NCBI GenBank assembly: GCA_020633055.1
Contig: JACKEJ010000008.1
Coordinates: 248,001 to 312,000, forward strand
Reading direction: 5' to 3'
DNA from: Sandaracinaceae bacterium
GTDB taxonomy: Bacteria; Myxococcota_A; Polyangia; Polyangiales; Houyiibacteriaceae
DNA: 64,000 nucleotides
The translations under genes were made by a program, and so were the position numbers. The stretch's first letter is position 1, and each line of letters starts with the position of its first letter. Below the pieces are notes generated by a model, which did no database searches, was not told the origin of the DNA, and worked only from the letters and a program-made list of their open reading frames with translations. Of this stretch, positions 9,401 through 18,137 are shown piece after piece.

Positions 9401-11211
9401 TGCCAGGCCACGGGCTCGCCGTCCGCGTCGGTCACGTCCTCGCAGGCCACGGTGGTGTCGCGGCGCTCCCAGTCGCAGCCGTTGGTCTCGAGCACCAGCA
9501 GGCACTCGTCGCCCACGAAGCGGTAGCGGTAGGCCTCGGGCAGCGGGTACTCGTCGTAACTGGTGGGCGACGCGGGCTCGGTCCACTCGGGGTTCTCGAC
9601 GTGGCAGCGGTAGGGGTTCTGCACGCCGCGCGCCGTGTACGCGTCGGGCGTGACGCGCGGGTCGTAGCGGCCAGGGCAGGTCCCGTCGCGCTCCTCGGCC
9701 GAGCCGCAGAAGCAGTAGCGCGTGGGGTCCGTGGTCTGACACGTCTCGGTCGCCGCCGCGTAGTCGGGCAGCTCCGCGCCGATGGACGCGCGCCGCCCGC
9801 GCATCATGGCCTCGTTCCAGTTGCCCACCACGTCGAAGGCGGCGCCCACCAGGTGCTTCGGGAAGCCCGCGTTCAGGTGGTAGGTCACGCGCCGCGTCTC
9901 GCGCTCGAAGTCGGGGCGCGAGCAGCGCTGGGCCGCGCGGTCGCACACGCTGCCGGGCACGCCGGGGGCGCTCGGGTAGCGTCCGTCGCACTGCCAGTCG
10001 GACACGCACGCTTGGTCGGTCAGCGGGTCGCGGAACAGGTTGTGCCGCGGCCGGTAGAACGTGAGGAAGTCGGTCTCGCCGTAGGCCGGGGTGAGGCCAC
10101 CCGCGCACACCTGCTGCTCGAGGTCGCAGAAGCCCCCCGCGCCGCAGTCCGCGTCGGCCGCGCAGAAGTCGCCCAGGGTCTCGCGCGGGAGCCCGCCGCG
10201 CGCGTAGGTGCGCTGCATCAGCCGGAACGTACCGAAGCGGTCGAACTCCGGGTGCGCCTGGGCCGCGCTCGCGTACTCGTGCTCGGGGGGCACGCGCAGG
10301 AACGCGGTACGGTACGGCACGCGCAGCACGCCACACGCGGTCCCCGTGCTGTTCAGGCAGGCCGCGCCGGGGGTCAGGTTCATCAGCGTGACGAAGCTGA
10401 AGTAGTGGACCGTGTCTTCGTTGCCCTCGGGCCACTCGTCCGCGAAGCGGTAGCCCGCGTCCTCGCCCACCGTCACGAACTGCGCCGCGTAGCTGCGCGG
10501 CAGCCCGGCCGTGCCGTCCTGCACGTCGATGCCCGAGTCCTCCGGCGTGTACGCGCCGAAGATGGCCTGCTCGCTCGCGAAGTAGAAGGAGCGCACCAGG
10601 TTGCGCGACCAGTCCACGCGCATGTACGGCTGGTCGTACCAGCGCTGGTCGTCACTGTTCTCCACCAACACGTTGAGCGTCTCGCCCGTGACTGGGTTGT
10701 ACTCGCGGCGGATGTCGAAGTGCGACTCGATGCGGTAGGCCGCGATGGGCTGCCCGCGGTAGTCCGGGTCGCTGCCGCCCGTGTTGCTGCCGTCCACCAG
10801 CTCGTAGGCGCGGAACGCGAACAGCGTGTCCTCGTCGATCACCCAGCGGATGCGCGCGAGCGAGATGGACTGCCCGCCGTCCACGCCGAGGTCCGCGAAG
10901 CCCATGTCCCCCGACCACGTCACACCGCGCACGTCGGCGCCCACGTCGATGGCGGTCTGGGTCATCCACCACTCGCCCTCGAACAGCCCCTTGTCCACGA
11001 AGTTGGGCTGCACGCGGTTGATCGTGCCTGGACGCCCGCACGCCGGCACCAGCAGCGCGACCAACGTCACGAGCCACGCGAGCGCAAGCGAGGGGCGCGA
11101 CCCGCGACCCGTGAACCGCGAACCGGGCCCCGTGACGCGCGACTCGTGAAGCGTGCTGGGTGGACGGTGCATCGTGCGCTGGGCTCTGTGCTGGGCGGTG
11201 GTCTTCGTCAC
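6487..11211 (-). CDS. Large lipoprotein metzincin-type zinc protease (paralogue B)
   Basis: 1574 residues. A long N-terminal extension with a repeat-like SRVTGPGSRFTGRGSRPS precedes a hydrophobic stretch and the lipobox LVPAC (Cys58). The zinc-protease signature HELGHSLGLRHNFGA sits near residue 890 and fits HExxHxxGxxH of metzincins; the extended form resembles the DUF4953/DUF5117 group of bacterial secreted metalloproteases. Cysteine-rich segments such as CAADADCGAGGFC and CRVDRDCP are probably disulfide-bonded. It shares its mature start (TINRV), its motif and its overall plan with the gene just upstream, so the two are tandem paralogues. The GTG start lies 3 nt after the preceding stop. 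Likely anchored in the outer membrane; substrate unknown. Confidence 0.8.
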   Translation of the reverse strand: MTKTTAQHRAQRTMHRPPSTLHESRVTGPGSRFTGRGSRPSLALAWLVTLVALLVPACGRPGTINRVQPNFVDKGLFEGEWWMTQTAIDVGADVRGVTWSGDMGFADLGVDGGQSISLARIRWVIDEDTLFAFRAYELVDGSNTGGSDPDYRGQPIAAYRIESHFDIRREYNPVTGETLNVLVENSDDQRWYDQPYMRVDWSRNLVRSFYFASEQAIFGAYTPEDSGIDVQDGTAGLPRSYAAQFVTVGEDAGYRFADEWPEGNEDTVHYFSFVTLMNLTPGAACLNSTGTACGVLRVPYRTAFLRVPPEHEYASAAQAHPEFDRFGTFRLMQRTYARGGLPRETLGDFCAADADCGAGGFCDLEQQVCAGGLTPAYGETDFLTFYRPRHNLFRDPLTDQACVSDWQCDGRYPSAPGVPGSVCDRAAQRCSRPDFERETRRVTYHLNAGFPKHLVGAAFDVVGNWNEAMMRGRRASIGAELPDYAAATETCQTTDPTRYCFCGSAEERDGTCPGRYDPRVTPDAYTARGVQNPYRCHVENPEWTEPASPTSYDEYPLPEAYRYRFVGDECLLVLETNGCDWERRDTTVACEDVTDADGEPVAWQMLGDLRYQFFNYVNQVNTPFGGVAAPLADPTSGELIAANASFSAAGVESAATSAIELFPALRCAGTQGCEPGEEGAEERYLTGENLRGYFARLGRIMHPVSVASSAGDGFSVDDPSRPALSWPGLPVDALGAVQGAMADVAQRAERLRGVDGRTQVRSDRLRSLAGTRFENGVMGALGSGGVDALQRAFDLGTLSATGTTGPTDADQLDALDPDVLDAISPFRGNRPDVFAPDEARQRELERHHLCPVNAALLRSRYWEYWAEAFRGRPIAEASIRMQQLYTRMVQHHELGHSLGLRHNFGASFDRDHYGDGWFRVAFGDDTTSGDELLLPRYEDFDAPSNGGDGDGFVGPGEVEAYLAELRRVRNERAARGAHNHSTSSTMDYNGDTGDAQGLGRYDVAAAVWNYFDMVEGFVGDAAVTSSDSANGLRRSDITPRTWFQSYAGGDTCRVDRDCPASAEGGALGDQPITQRCVRNTREVPLQLPCGGATACVCSSFDADFQDYVDGAAYESDLDSDGEIDFTPVTYLFCPDERTNDISWCTRFDAGESFQEAIDHSRRSWLESYGPTYYRRFRTGGARAGGATGAIIDAAKIYQHLFFRLNFEPGFSSNRGPLGLQDQFYASVDAMNWFTELVNLPDVGSYALDTDTQTYARISAEPDAPGADFSLLPGQGFGVYSQYQDGYFGFFRVERAGVLVDKFVALQALALRDWGLSFDPDERYFINFFDLFPVEMTELFGGLVIDDPRWFAPRVSFSGGEPVVENMSWYRGTVLGDCSPPGGDALPCRASQELTYPTPPLEGTSNPLLRSWATILALAQFPVFFDTTFEQRLQIFRVGSGAGFTIPDVQQDDSTTCALGAAVPGSAHLVVDAGVPDGCDTPDDADYVIFDSRRLRVRYVAVKIRPRTAYNLEEEQLGFQLLRRAIEAQERVVALELMGPSAELTEARQALEAEESFLEYLIDLQGRYGISNTFF

Positions 11212-11214
11212 GGC

Positions 11215-14200
11215 TCAGAACCCCAGGTAGCTGCCGATGCCCAGCTCGCGCTCGAGCTGGATCAGCTGGAAGAAGAAAGACTCGAGGTCCGACAAGCGCC
11301 CCTCGAAGCGGTCGATCTCGTCGGCCACGCCCGCCACCGTCATGGGCGGCGTGTACTCGAGGTCCATGAGGAGCTGCTGCTCGGCGATGGTGAGCGTCAC
11401 GCCGTCTCGGATGTGCTCGAGGATGCTCAGCAGGATGGCCGCGTCGCGCGCCTCGGCCACCATGGCGAACGCGATGCTGGTCTGGTTGATGACCAGCGTG
11501 CTGGGCGACACCTGGAACGCCAGGAACGACTTGTTCAGCCGCTCGCTGGTGTAGCGCACGTAGTCCGTGCCCTCGATGGCCGTGGGGCTCGGCGTGGTGC
11601 AGTCGCCCTGCCCTTCCACGCACAGGAACATCTGGCTCTGGAAGCTGGTGTCGAAGAACACGGGCAGGTCGGTCAGCGCGAACACCGCCGCCAGGAACTG
11701 CAGCGTCACGGAGCTGCCGCCGTCCACGTAGGCGAGGCCCGCGTAGGTCTCGCTCACCGGATCCGGCCGGCAGGTGGACGCGTCCGCGCAGTCGCCGCGG
11801 TAGAGGTCCATGTAGAGCAGTCGCGGGCCCGTGCACTGCGTCCCGTTGATGCTGGCGCACGCCAGGCGCGGCGCCAGGGCCTCGGGCTGGTCCTGGATGA
11901 GCGCCTGCAGGATCTGCTGCATCTCCAGCGGGAAGAGGTCGTGCCAGTTGGTCCAGAAGGGCACGTCACGCGCGTAGCTCTGCGTCCAGCCGCGCTGCGT
12001 GAGCATCTGCATCGTGAACCACTTGTCGTAGAAGCTGCCGATGCGCTCGAGGCGCGAGATGCCGGTCAGGCCGCGCTGGTAGCTGGAGCTCAGGAAGCGC
12101 CCGAGGCCCAGCTCCACGCGCAGGTCGGCGCCCACCGCGTTGGGGTTGGCGCTGAAGCGCTCGTAGGCCGTGGTGGCCTCCTGGAAGCGGTACGACCCGA
12201 TGTCGGGCTGCGCCAGCACGCGCGCGTAGAAGTTGAGCGCGTCGGCCGAGGCCATGAACTGGTCGTAGAAGCCGAACGCGCCCTCTTCGTTGCGGAACTC
12301 GGGGTCGCTGGCGTAGCGGTACAGCAGGTTCTGGAAGAGGTCCTGCGTGATGGTGAAGTGCCGCCCGATCAGCCGGTCGAAGAGGTAGCCCCCCACGCTG
12401 AAGTTCGCGCGGTAGCGCCGAAAGTTCGTGAAGATGTACTCGCGCTCGTACTGCTCGGCCACGTTGCGCACCACGGCGCGGTAGCTGTCGCCCTCGTCGA
12501 AGCGGTGGCACCAGCCCAGCGTGCCCACGCGCTCGTCGGAGCAGAAGCGGTAGTCCACCGGCGCGAACGCGGCGTTGGGCCCGGCGGCCTCGGTGGCGGC
12601 GCGCAGGTCGTCGTCGAAGTTGCTGCAGATGCGGCCGAAGGCGGTCTCGCCGTTCGGGTGCGCGACGCAGCGCTGGGTGGCCCCCGTGTTGCGGTTGGCC
12701 TCGCGCAAGAGCGCCGAAGACTCCCCGTTCAGCGCGTAGGGGCAGTCCGCGTCGGTCTCGCAGGGCTCGCCCCCCTCGTACCACTGCGCCCACGCACGCG
12801 GCGTGTTCACCGGGTTCAGCTGCGTCAGCGCGCGGCCGGCGCGGTTGTCCTGCACCTCCACCAGGTCGCCGTAGCCCAGCGCCAGCGCGGCGTGGTCGTA
12901 GCGGCCGATGGTGGTGTCCGTGCGCTCGTACCACTGCGCCGTGTACTCCATCACGGACGAGTCCATGAAGCGGTCGATGCCCGCCAGCTCGCGCCGCGCC
13001 TGCACCAGGTCGAGCGCGTTCTCGAACGCCAGCTGCTCGTTCGGGCTGAGCCCCAGCGTGCCGTCCAGGTCGAAGTCCTCGGGCGTGGGCAGCGGGGCGC
13101 GGTCGGCGATGTGGTAGTAGGCGTCGTCGTAGTTGTGCGTGTCCGCGCTGGCACCAAAGTCGTGCCGCAGCCCCAGGCAGTGCCCCAGCTCGTGCAGCAT
13201 GGTCTGGTAGTAGAGCAGCCGGTTGACCGCGATCTCGAGCCGCGCCCGGGGCCAGTCCACGTGGCGCAGCGCGAACTCGGTCACGGACGTGTCCACGTAG
13301 CTGTTGGGCAGCAGCACGTTGTTGCCGGAGGCGCGGTTCTCGGACGCCATGAAGTTGCGCAGCTGCTCGTGCGCCGAGGTGCGCAGGGGCGAGACCTGGT
13401 CCAGCTGCTCCTCGCTCAGGTTCTCGGGCGTGACGCCGTCGGGCAGCACGTCCACGCCGCTCATCATGAGCACTTCCATGTTGCGCGTGAGCCGCGCCTC
13501 CACCTCGCCGCCCACCAGGCTGGCCCGGCGGTCCACGAAGGTGTTGCTGCGCCCGCCGGGCCCGCTCAGCCGCTGCGCGCGGTCCATGAAGCGCGCCATC
13601 ACCTGGTCCACGGCGGCCAGGTCCGAGGGCTGCGCCTGCCCCGCCGCGGCCGCCACGTTGAAGTCCACGCGCGGGCGCGCCGGCAGCTCCACGTTGCCGA
13701 GGTTCTCGAGGTGCTGGCGCACGTCCTCGCCGAAGCTGAAGCGCGGGTCCGTGATGTTGCCCGTCACGAGGTCCACCGTCTGCAGCGCCGTCGTGCGGTA
13801 GGCGTCGAGCGCCGGGCCGCCCACGTTGGCGTCACCCACCAGCAGCTCGCCCGTGACCGGGTCCCCGCGCAGCGTGGCGATGCCCAGGAACGGCGTGCCG
13901 GGCTGGTCCACGTAGCTCAGGAACTTGTAGCGCATGTCGCCGCGCTCTTGGCAGCGCAGCCCGTCCGTGGTGCCCCCGTTCTCGGCGATGCTGCGCTCGT
14001 TGCAGGTGTTCACCACCAGGTCCAGCACGCACTCGCTGCCCACCTGCCGCGCGCCGAACCAGCCGAAGAAGTCCGCGTTGCTCAGCGCGGGGTCGTTCAG
14101 GTTGGGGCGCGCCCGCGGCGGGACCTCCACGTGGCAGTCGTAGGGGTTCATCACGCCACGCGCGCTCGCCTCGGCCGGCGTCTCGAAGGGGTCGTAGCGC

Positions 14201-15546
14201 CCCGGGCAGGTGGGGTTCAGCACGCCGTTGTCGGCCGGGTCCAAGATGCAGAAGCAGTACGTGTCCGGGTCCAGCGCCTGACACGGCACGTCCGGGTAGT
14301 TCGCGGCCGGCTCCCCGCGCAGCTCGCGCACCAGCCCCATGAACGACTCGTTCCAGCGGCCCGTCAGCTCGAAGCTGGGCTCCACCAGGTGCGCCGGGAG
14401 CTCCGGGGTGGTGTGGTAGACCACGCGCCGCACCTCGCGCTGCGCGTAGGGCAGGAGCGCGCCGCTCTCGTCCCGCGTGCGCCGCCACAGGTTCAGGCGG
14501 TTCACATTGTAGTTGCGGAAGTCCGTGCCGAAGTGCGCCGGGTCGTCGGGCGCGGTGCTGCGGTCCAGCGTGGGGCGCTCCAGCCGGAAGTAGCCGGCCC
14601 GCTCGAAGCGCGCGTCGGACCACTGCTGCGGCTCGTACTCGCGCGTGTCGCTCACGCGCAGGAACGCGTTGCGCACGTACACCGCAGTGGTGGTGCAGGT
14701 GGGCGCGTCCGTGAAGGGCGAGGCGCACCAGTTCACGGGCTGCCCGGTGAAGGGGTCCGCGACCGTGCCCGGGGCCAGGAGGTCCTGCGTCACGAACGAG
14801 AAGTGGTAGAGCTGCCCCTCTGCGTAGTCGTCCGCGTGCGGGCGGTGCTCGTCGGTGCAGTCGTCATCCTCGTCCGCGCTGCCGTCGCAGGGCATCACGG
14901 CGTACTGCGGCAGGAACGCGTCGGGGAAGCGGCTACCGGCCTGCACGAACAGGTCCGCGGGCTGCCGTTCGAACAGCCCCAGCAGCTCGTACAGGCTGGC
15001 GCTCTGCCCGTAGTAGCCGCTGAGCAGGTTCTTGGACCAGTCCACGCGCATGTACTGGCGCTCGTTCCAGGGGCGGTCCGTGTCGTTCTCTTCGATGACG
15101 TTCAGCTGCTCGCCCGTGTTGGGGTTGTAGGCGCGCCGGATGTCGAAGTGCTTCTCGATGGCGTAGGCCGCCACGGGCTGCCCGAAGTCCACCTCGGCGT
15201 CCGGGCCCGTGCTGGGGTTGCCCCCCTCCAGCAGCTCGTAGTCGCGGTAGGCCACCAGCAGGTCTTCGTCGATGACCCAGCGGATGCGTGGCAGCGCGGC
15301 CAGGTCGCTGCCCACGTAGTCGATGGCCGCGTCGCCCGGGAAGGTGCCGAGGCCCCCGCCCTCGTAGTCCACGCCCACCACCGTGCGCGAGAAGTACCAG
15401 CTGCCCTCGAACGCGCTCTTGTCCGTGACGTTGGTGCCCACGCGGTTGATGGGGCGGGTGTCGCCGCAGCCCAGCAGGGCGAGCGCACTCGCAGACAGCG
15501 TGATCAGGACCGCCAGCAGCCGGGGCAGCGCGCGTCGCCCCCCCAT
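11215..15546 (-). CDS. Large lipoprotein metzincin-type zinc protease (paralogue A)
   Basis: 1443 residues from ATG 15546; the frame is open further upstream but that part lies over the FAD-oxidase gene in another frame. Signal peptide with lipobox ALLGC (Cys27), then RPINRVGTNVTDKSAFEGSW, closely matching the mature start of paralogue B. The metzincin signature HELGHCLGLRHDFGA lies near residue 785, with a Met-turn candidate further on (SSVMEYTAQW). A cysteine-bearing CETDADCP block is also shared with B. The start is 2 nt after the upstream stop. The conserved zinc ligands suggest an active protease on the cell surface; target not deducible. Confidence 0.8.
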   Translation of the reverse strand: MGGRRALPRLLAVLITLSASALALLGCGDTRPINRVGTNVTDKSAFEGSWYFSRTVVGVDYEGGGLGTFPGDAAIDYVGSDLAALPRIRWVIDEDLLVAYRDYELLEGGNPSTGPDAEVDFGQPVAAYAIEKHFDIRRAYNPNTGEQLNVIEENDTDRPWNERQYMRVDWSKNLLSGYYGQSASLYELLGLFERQPADLFVQAGSRFPDAFLPQYAVMPCDGSADEDDDCTDEHRPHADDYAEGQLYHFSFVTQDLLAPGTVADPFTGQPVNWCASPFTDAPTCTTTAVYVRNAFLRVSDTREYEPQQWSDARFERAGYFRLERPTLDRSTAPDDPAHFGTDFRNYNVNRLNLWRRTRDESGALLPYAQREVRRVVYHTTPELPAHLVEPSFELTGRWNESFMGLVRELRGEPAANYPDVPCQALDPDTYCFCILDPADNGVLNPTCPGRYDPFETPAEASARGVMNPYDCHVEVPPRARPNLNDPALSNADFFGWFGARQVGSECVLDLVVNTCNERSIAENGGTTDGLRCQERGDMRYKFLSYVDQPGTPFLGIATLRGDPVTGELLVGDANVGGPALDAYRTTALQTVDLVTGNITDPRFSFGEDVRQHLENLGNVELPARPRVDFNVAAAAGQAQPSDLAAVDQVMARFMDRAQRLSGPGGRSNTFVDRRASLVGGEVEARLTRNMEVLMMSGVDVLPDGVTPENLSEEQLDQVSPLRTSAHEQLRNFMASENRASGNNVLLPNSYVDTSVTEFALRHVDWPRARLEIAVNRLLYYQTMLHELGHCLGLRHDFGASADTHNYDDAYYHIADRAPLPTPEDFDLDGTLGLSPNEQLAFENALDLVQARRELAGIDRFMDSSVMEYTAQWYERTDTTIGRYDHAALALGYGDLVEVQDNRAGRALTQLNPVNTPRAWAQWYEGGEPCETDADCPYALNGESSALLREANRNTGATQRCVAHPNGETAFGRICSNFDDDLRAATEAAGPNAAFAPVDYRFCSDERVGTLGWCHRFDEGDSYRAVVRNVAEQYEREYIFTNFRRYRANFSVGGYLFDRLIGRHFTITQDLFQNLLYRYASDPEFRNEEGAFGFYDQFMASADALNFYARVLAQPDIGSYRFQEATTAYERFSANPNAVGADLRVELGLGRFLSSSYQRGLTGISRLERIGSFYDKWFTMQMLTQRGWTQSYARDVPFWTNWHDLFPLEMQQILQALIQDQPEALAPRLACASINGTQCTGPRLLYMDLYRGDCADASTCRPDPVSETYAGLAYVDGGSSVTLQFLAAVFALTDLPVFFDTSFQSQMFLCVEGQGDCTTPSPTAIEGTDYVRYTSERLNKSFLAFQVSPSTLVINQTSIAFAMVAEARDAAILLSILEHIRDGVTLTIAEQQLLMDLEYTPPMTVAGVADEIDRFEGRLSDLESFFFQLIQLERELGIGSYLGF

Positions 15547-15548
15547 GC

Positions 15549-16466
15549 TCAGCCCAGGACCCCGCGCGGGTCGAGCCGCGCCGCCAGCTCCGCCACCACC
15601 GCCGACGCGGGCGCCCCCTGCGGCGCGCGCGCCTTGGGCAGCTCCAGCTTGGCGTCGATCAGCACACCGCCCAGCCCGGTGGCCGTCTGGCGCGCCACCT
15701 CGCGGAAGGCCTCGGCCACGCCGTCGCCGGTGGCCAGCTTCAAGCGCAGGGCCGAGCCCTCGGGCGCGTCCTCCACATAGGCGCGGATGGGGCGCACGCC
15801 CTTGCCGCGGATCCAGGCCAGCGCCTGCTCGGCCCCTTCGCGCGTGGGGAAGAGGTAGCCCACCGGCGTGCTCTCCACCCGCAGGCGCGCCACCACGTGC
15901 GCGCCCACGATGACCCCCAGCCGGCCGCGCGCGCCGATCAGCGCGCTGACCAGGTCGGGCCCCACCGCGCGCCGCGGCGCCGGGCGGATGTTCACGGGGC
16001 GACCGTCGGGCAGCACCAGCTCGAGGCCGGCCACCACCTGCTCCACCGGGTCGTCCGCGTTGTCGCGCGCGCCCGGGGCGCCCAGGGCCAGCCACTCGCC
16101 CACGCCGTAGTCGCGCGCCGAGGAGTGCGCCCCCAGCGACAGCCCGCGTCGGCGCAGCTCGTCCTCGAGCGCGTGCACGCGCATGCCGGCCTGCACGTGG
16201 GCAATCCGGCTGGGCTCGTCGAACTTGATCACGTCGGCCATGCGGCTCAGGTCGAGCGGGATGGCCCCCTCGCGCGCGGCTCCTGGGGCCTGCCCGGGCA
16301 CGGACAGCGCCTGGCGGTTCTGGTAGGCCAGCGCCATGGCCAGAGCCACCTGGTCGCGGTTGGCGGGCAGGATCACGGCCCGGCCGTCGGCCTCTTGGAG
16401 CGCGCCGGGCAGGTCGCGCCGCACGGCCTTGAGGAAGTCGCTGCGCAGGGTCTCGCTGCTCATCAC
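15549..16466 (-). CDS. FAD-linked oxidase, short paralogue (GlcE-like)
   Basis: 305 residues. The first part holds an FAD-binding PCMH-type domain (VILPANRDQVALAMALAYQN, then VIKFDEPSRIAHVQAGMR and GEWLALGAPGARD). The C-terminus ends LDPRGVLG, the usual end of FAD-linked oxidases (LDPxGxL/F). It is much shorter than the adjacent 528-residue oxidase and lacks its SHHHGVG motif, so it may be a non-catalytic or electron-transfer partner, as GlcE is to GlcD. Start is GTG 16466 or ATG 16463, either way overlapping the upstream stop. Cytosolic, no signal peptide. Confidence 0.7.
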   Translation of the reverse strand: MMSSETLRSDFLKAVRRDLPGALQEADGRAVILPANRDQVALAMALAYQNRQALSVPGQAPGAAREGAIPLDLSRMADVIKFDEPSRIAHVQAGMRVHALEDELRRRGLSLGAHSSARDYGVGEWLALGAPGARDNADDPVEQVVAGLELVLPDGRPVNIRPAPRRAVGPDLVSALIGARGRLGVIVGAHVVARLRVESTPVGYLFPTREGAEQALAWIRGKGVRPIRAYVEDAPEGSALRLKLATGDGVAEAFREVARQTATGLGGVLIDAKLELPKARAPQGAPASAVVAELAARLDPRGVLG

Positions 16467-18049
16467 TCGGCCTCCGCGACAGGGGCCATCGGGGTGTGCT
16501 CGTCCAGGTCGGGGATGAGCGCGCCGCGGTTGAAGATGCCGCGCGGGTCCAGCTGCCGCTTGAGCTCGCGCACCACGTCAATGGCGTTGCCCTGCTCGCT
16601 GCGCATGGCCGGGGCCTTGCTGCGCCCCACGCCGTGATGGTGGCTGAGCGTGCCGCCCGCGCCCACCACGGCCTTGAGCGCCGCCTTCCAGGCGCGGTCG
16701 TAGGCCACCTCGCAGGCCTGGTCGTCGCGCGCCGAGCCCGCGAAGGTGAAGTAGATGGACGCGCCGTCCGGGTAGGCGTGGCTGAAGTGCGCCATGACGA
16801 AGACGTGGGGCGAGAGGGCCTCGCGCACCGCGTGGTACATGGGTAGCAAGCGCGACCAGGTGGCGGCCACCTCCATGGTGTCCAAGAACGCGCCCGCCGT
16901 GAACATGGGCGACTGCCGGTAGCTGACGCTGTGTCGGTGGGACAGCCAGTGCTTGGCCGGGCCCTCGCCCGTGTCCTGCGCGTCGTAGCGGGCGCAGATG
17001 GCCTTGGCCGCGCGCAGCTCCGCGTCTGCGATGATGGGGTCGCACTCCCACACGAGCACCAGCTTGGCGCCGCCCATGGCCTTGTCGGGCACGCGCTCGA
17101 TCAGCTCGTTCAGCACGCCGGGGGCGCGCAGGGCCTGCACCAGGGCGCGCAGCCCCAGGCCCGGCTTGGCCTCCGTGCGCTTGGGCTTGGGCGCGGCCTT
17201 GTGCTCGGTGCGCAGGCCGCCGCGGCGGGCGATCATGGAGTCGAACGGGTCGTACAGGCGCGCCACGGCCGGGCGCAGGCCCGCCTGGTAGATGCGCCGG
17301 ATGGCGTCCAGGCCCATCTCGGTGTTGGGCATGAGGTAGCTCGCGAAGCGCCGGCTGCTGGCCGTGGGCGCGGGGGCGATGCGCAGGCGCGCGTCGGTGA
17401 CCACGCCCAGGATGCCCTCGCTGCCGATGAACAGCGGCAGGAGCGCGTGGTTCTCGCCGCCCCGCTCGGCCCGCAGCACCCGGCCCGTGCCGTCCACCAC
17501 GGTCATGCCCAGCACCATGTCCTCGATCTTGCCGTAGCGCCCCGAGCACTGCCCGGCCGAGCGCCCCGCGATCCACCCGCCCAGCGTGCTGCAGTAGATG
17601 CTGCTGGGGAAGTGCCCCAGCGTGAACCCCGCCGCGTTCAGGTCGTCCTCGAGGTGCTGCCCGATCATCCCCGCCTGCGCATCACACATGAGCCGCTCGC
17701 GGTCCACGTGCTGCAGCGCGCGCATCTGCTTCATGTCGATGAGCACCGTGTCCGTGGTGGGCAGCACGCCCCCGCACACGCCGCTGCCTGCGCCATAGGG
17801 CACCACCGGGATCTGCCGCGCCGCCGCGTACTGGATGACCGCGGCCAGCTCCTCCGTGGTGCTGGGCCACACCACGACGGCGGGCGGGGCCACCGCGGCG
17901 ACGCCCGCGCGGGTCGCTATCTGGTGCCGCGGCCAGAGGTCGCGGGCGTAGGCCACACGGTCAGGGTCGGAAGAGGAGGCCCGCCCGTCGCGCACGAGCT
18001 TGGCAAGGTCACTCCGAACAGCGTCGGTACCGGCAGGGGCTGGGATCAC
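16463..18049 (-). CDS. FAD-binding oxidase, alkyl-DHAP-synthase/GlcD-like
   Basis: 528 residues with the PCMH FAD domain (residues ~55-240: VVWPSTTEELAAVIQYAA, VVPYGAGSGVCGGVLP, SIYCSTLGGWIAGRSAGQ) and an FAD-oxidase C-terminal domain containing LSHHHGVGRSKAP. The HHHGVG segment is characteristic of the alkylglycerone-phosphate-synthase branch of the family, though lactate and glycolate oxidases share most of the rest. It ends LDPRGIFNRG. First gene of the six-gene operon leading to the two metzincins. A role in ether-lipid synthesis is possible but no partner lipid gene is nearby. Specificity is inference. Confidence 0.8.
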   Translation of the reverse strand: MIPAPAGTDAVRSDLAKLVRDGRASSSDPDRVAYARDLWPRHQIATRAGVAAVAPPAVVVWPSTTEELAAVIQYAAARQIPVVPYGAGSGVCGGVLPTTDTVLIDMKQMRALQHVDRERLMCDAQAGMIGQHLEDDLNAAGFTLGHFPSSIYCSTLGGWIAGRSAGQCSGRYGKIEDMVLGMTVVDGTGRVLRAERGGENHALLPLFIGSEGILGVVTDARLRIAPAPTASSRRFASYLMPNTEMGLDAIRRIYQAGLRPAVARLYDPFDSMIARRGGLRTEHKAAPKPKRTEAKPGLGLRALVQALRAPGVLNELIERVPDKAMGGAKLVLVWECDPIIADAELRAAKAICARYDAQDTGEGPAKHWLSHRHSVSYRQSPMFTAGAFLDTMEVAATWSRLLPMYHAVREALSPHVFVMAHFSHAYPDGASIYFTFAGSARDDQACEVAYDRAWKAALKAVVGAGGTLSHHHGVGRSKAPAMRSEQGNAIDVVRELKRQLDPRGIFNRGALIPDLDEHTPMAPVAEAE

Positions 18050-18137
18050 CCACGCTGCTTACCACACGCGGGCGGGGGGCGTCTTGCTCGTCGCACCGAA
18101 GCATCTGCGTGCGTCCGGAGCGAACGGTTCAAGGTGG

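Noticed and set aside
6343..15780. A 3145-codon open frame on the plus strand opposite the two metzincins
   Set aside because: It is the antisense shadow of GC-rich codons on the minus strand: composition is His/Arg/Ala/Val-rich with no domain, and it crosses the gene boundaries of the real operon.
15547..16581. Extension of the 1443-residue metzincin upstream to 16581
   Set aside because: This stretch is the short FAD-oxidase gene read in another frame; the lipoprotein signal begins at 15546.
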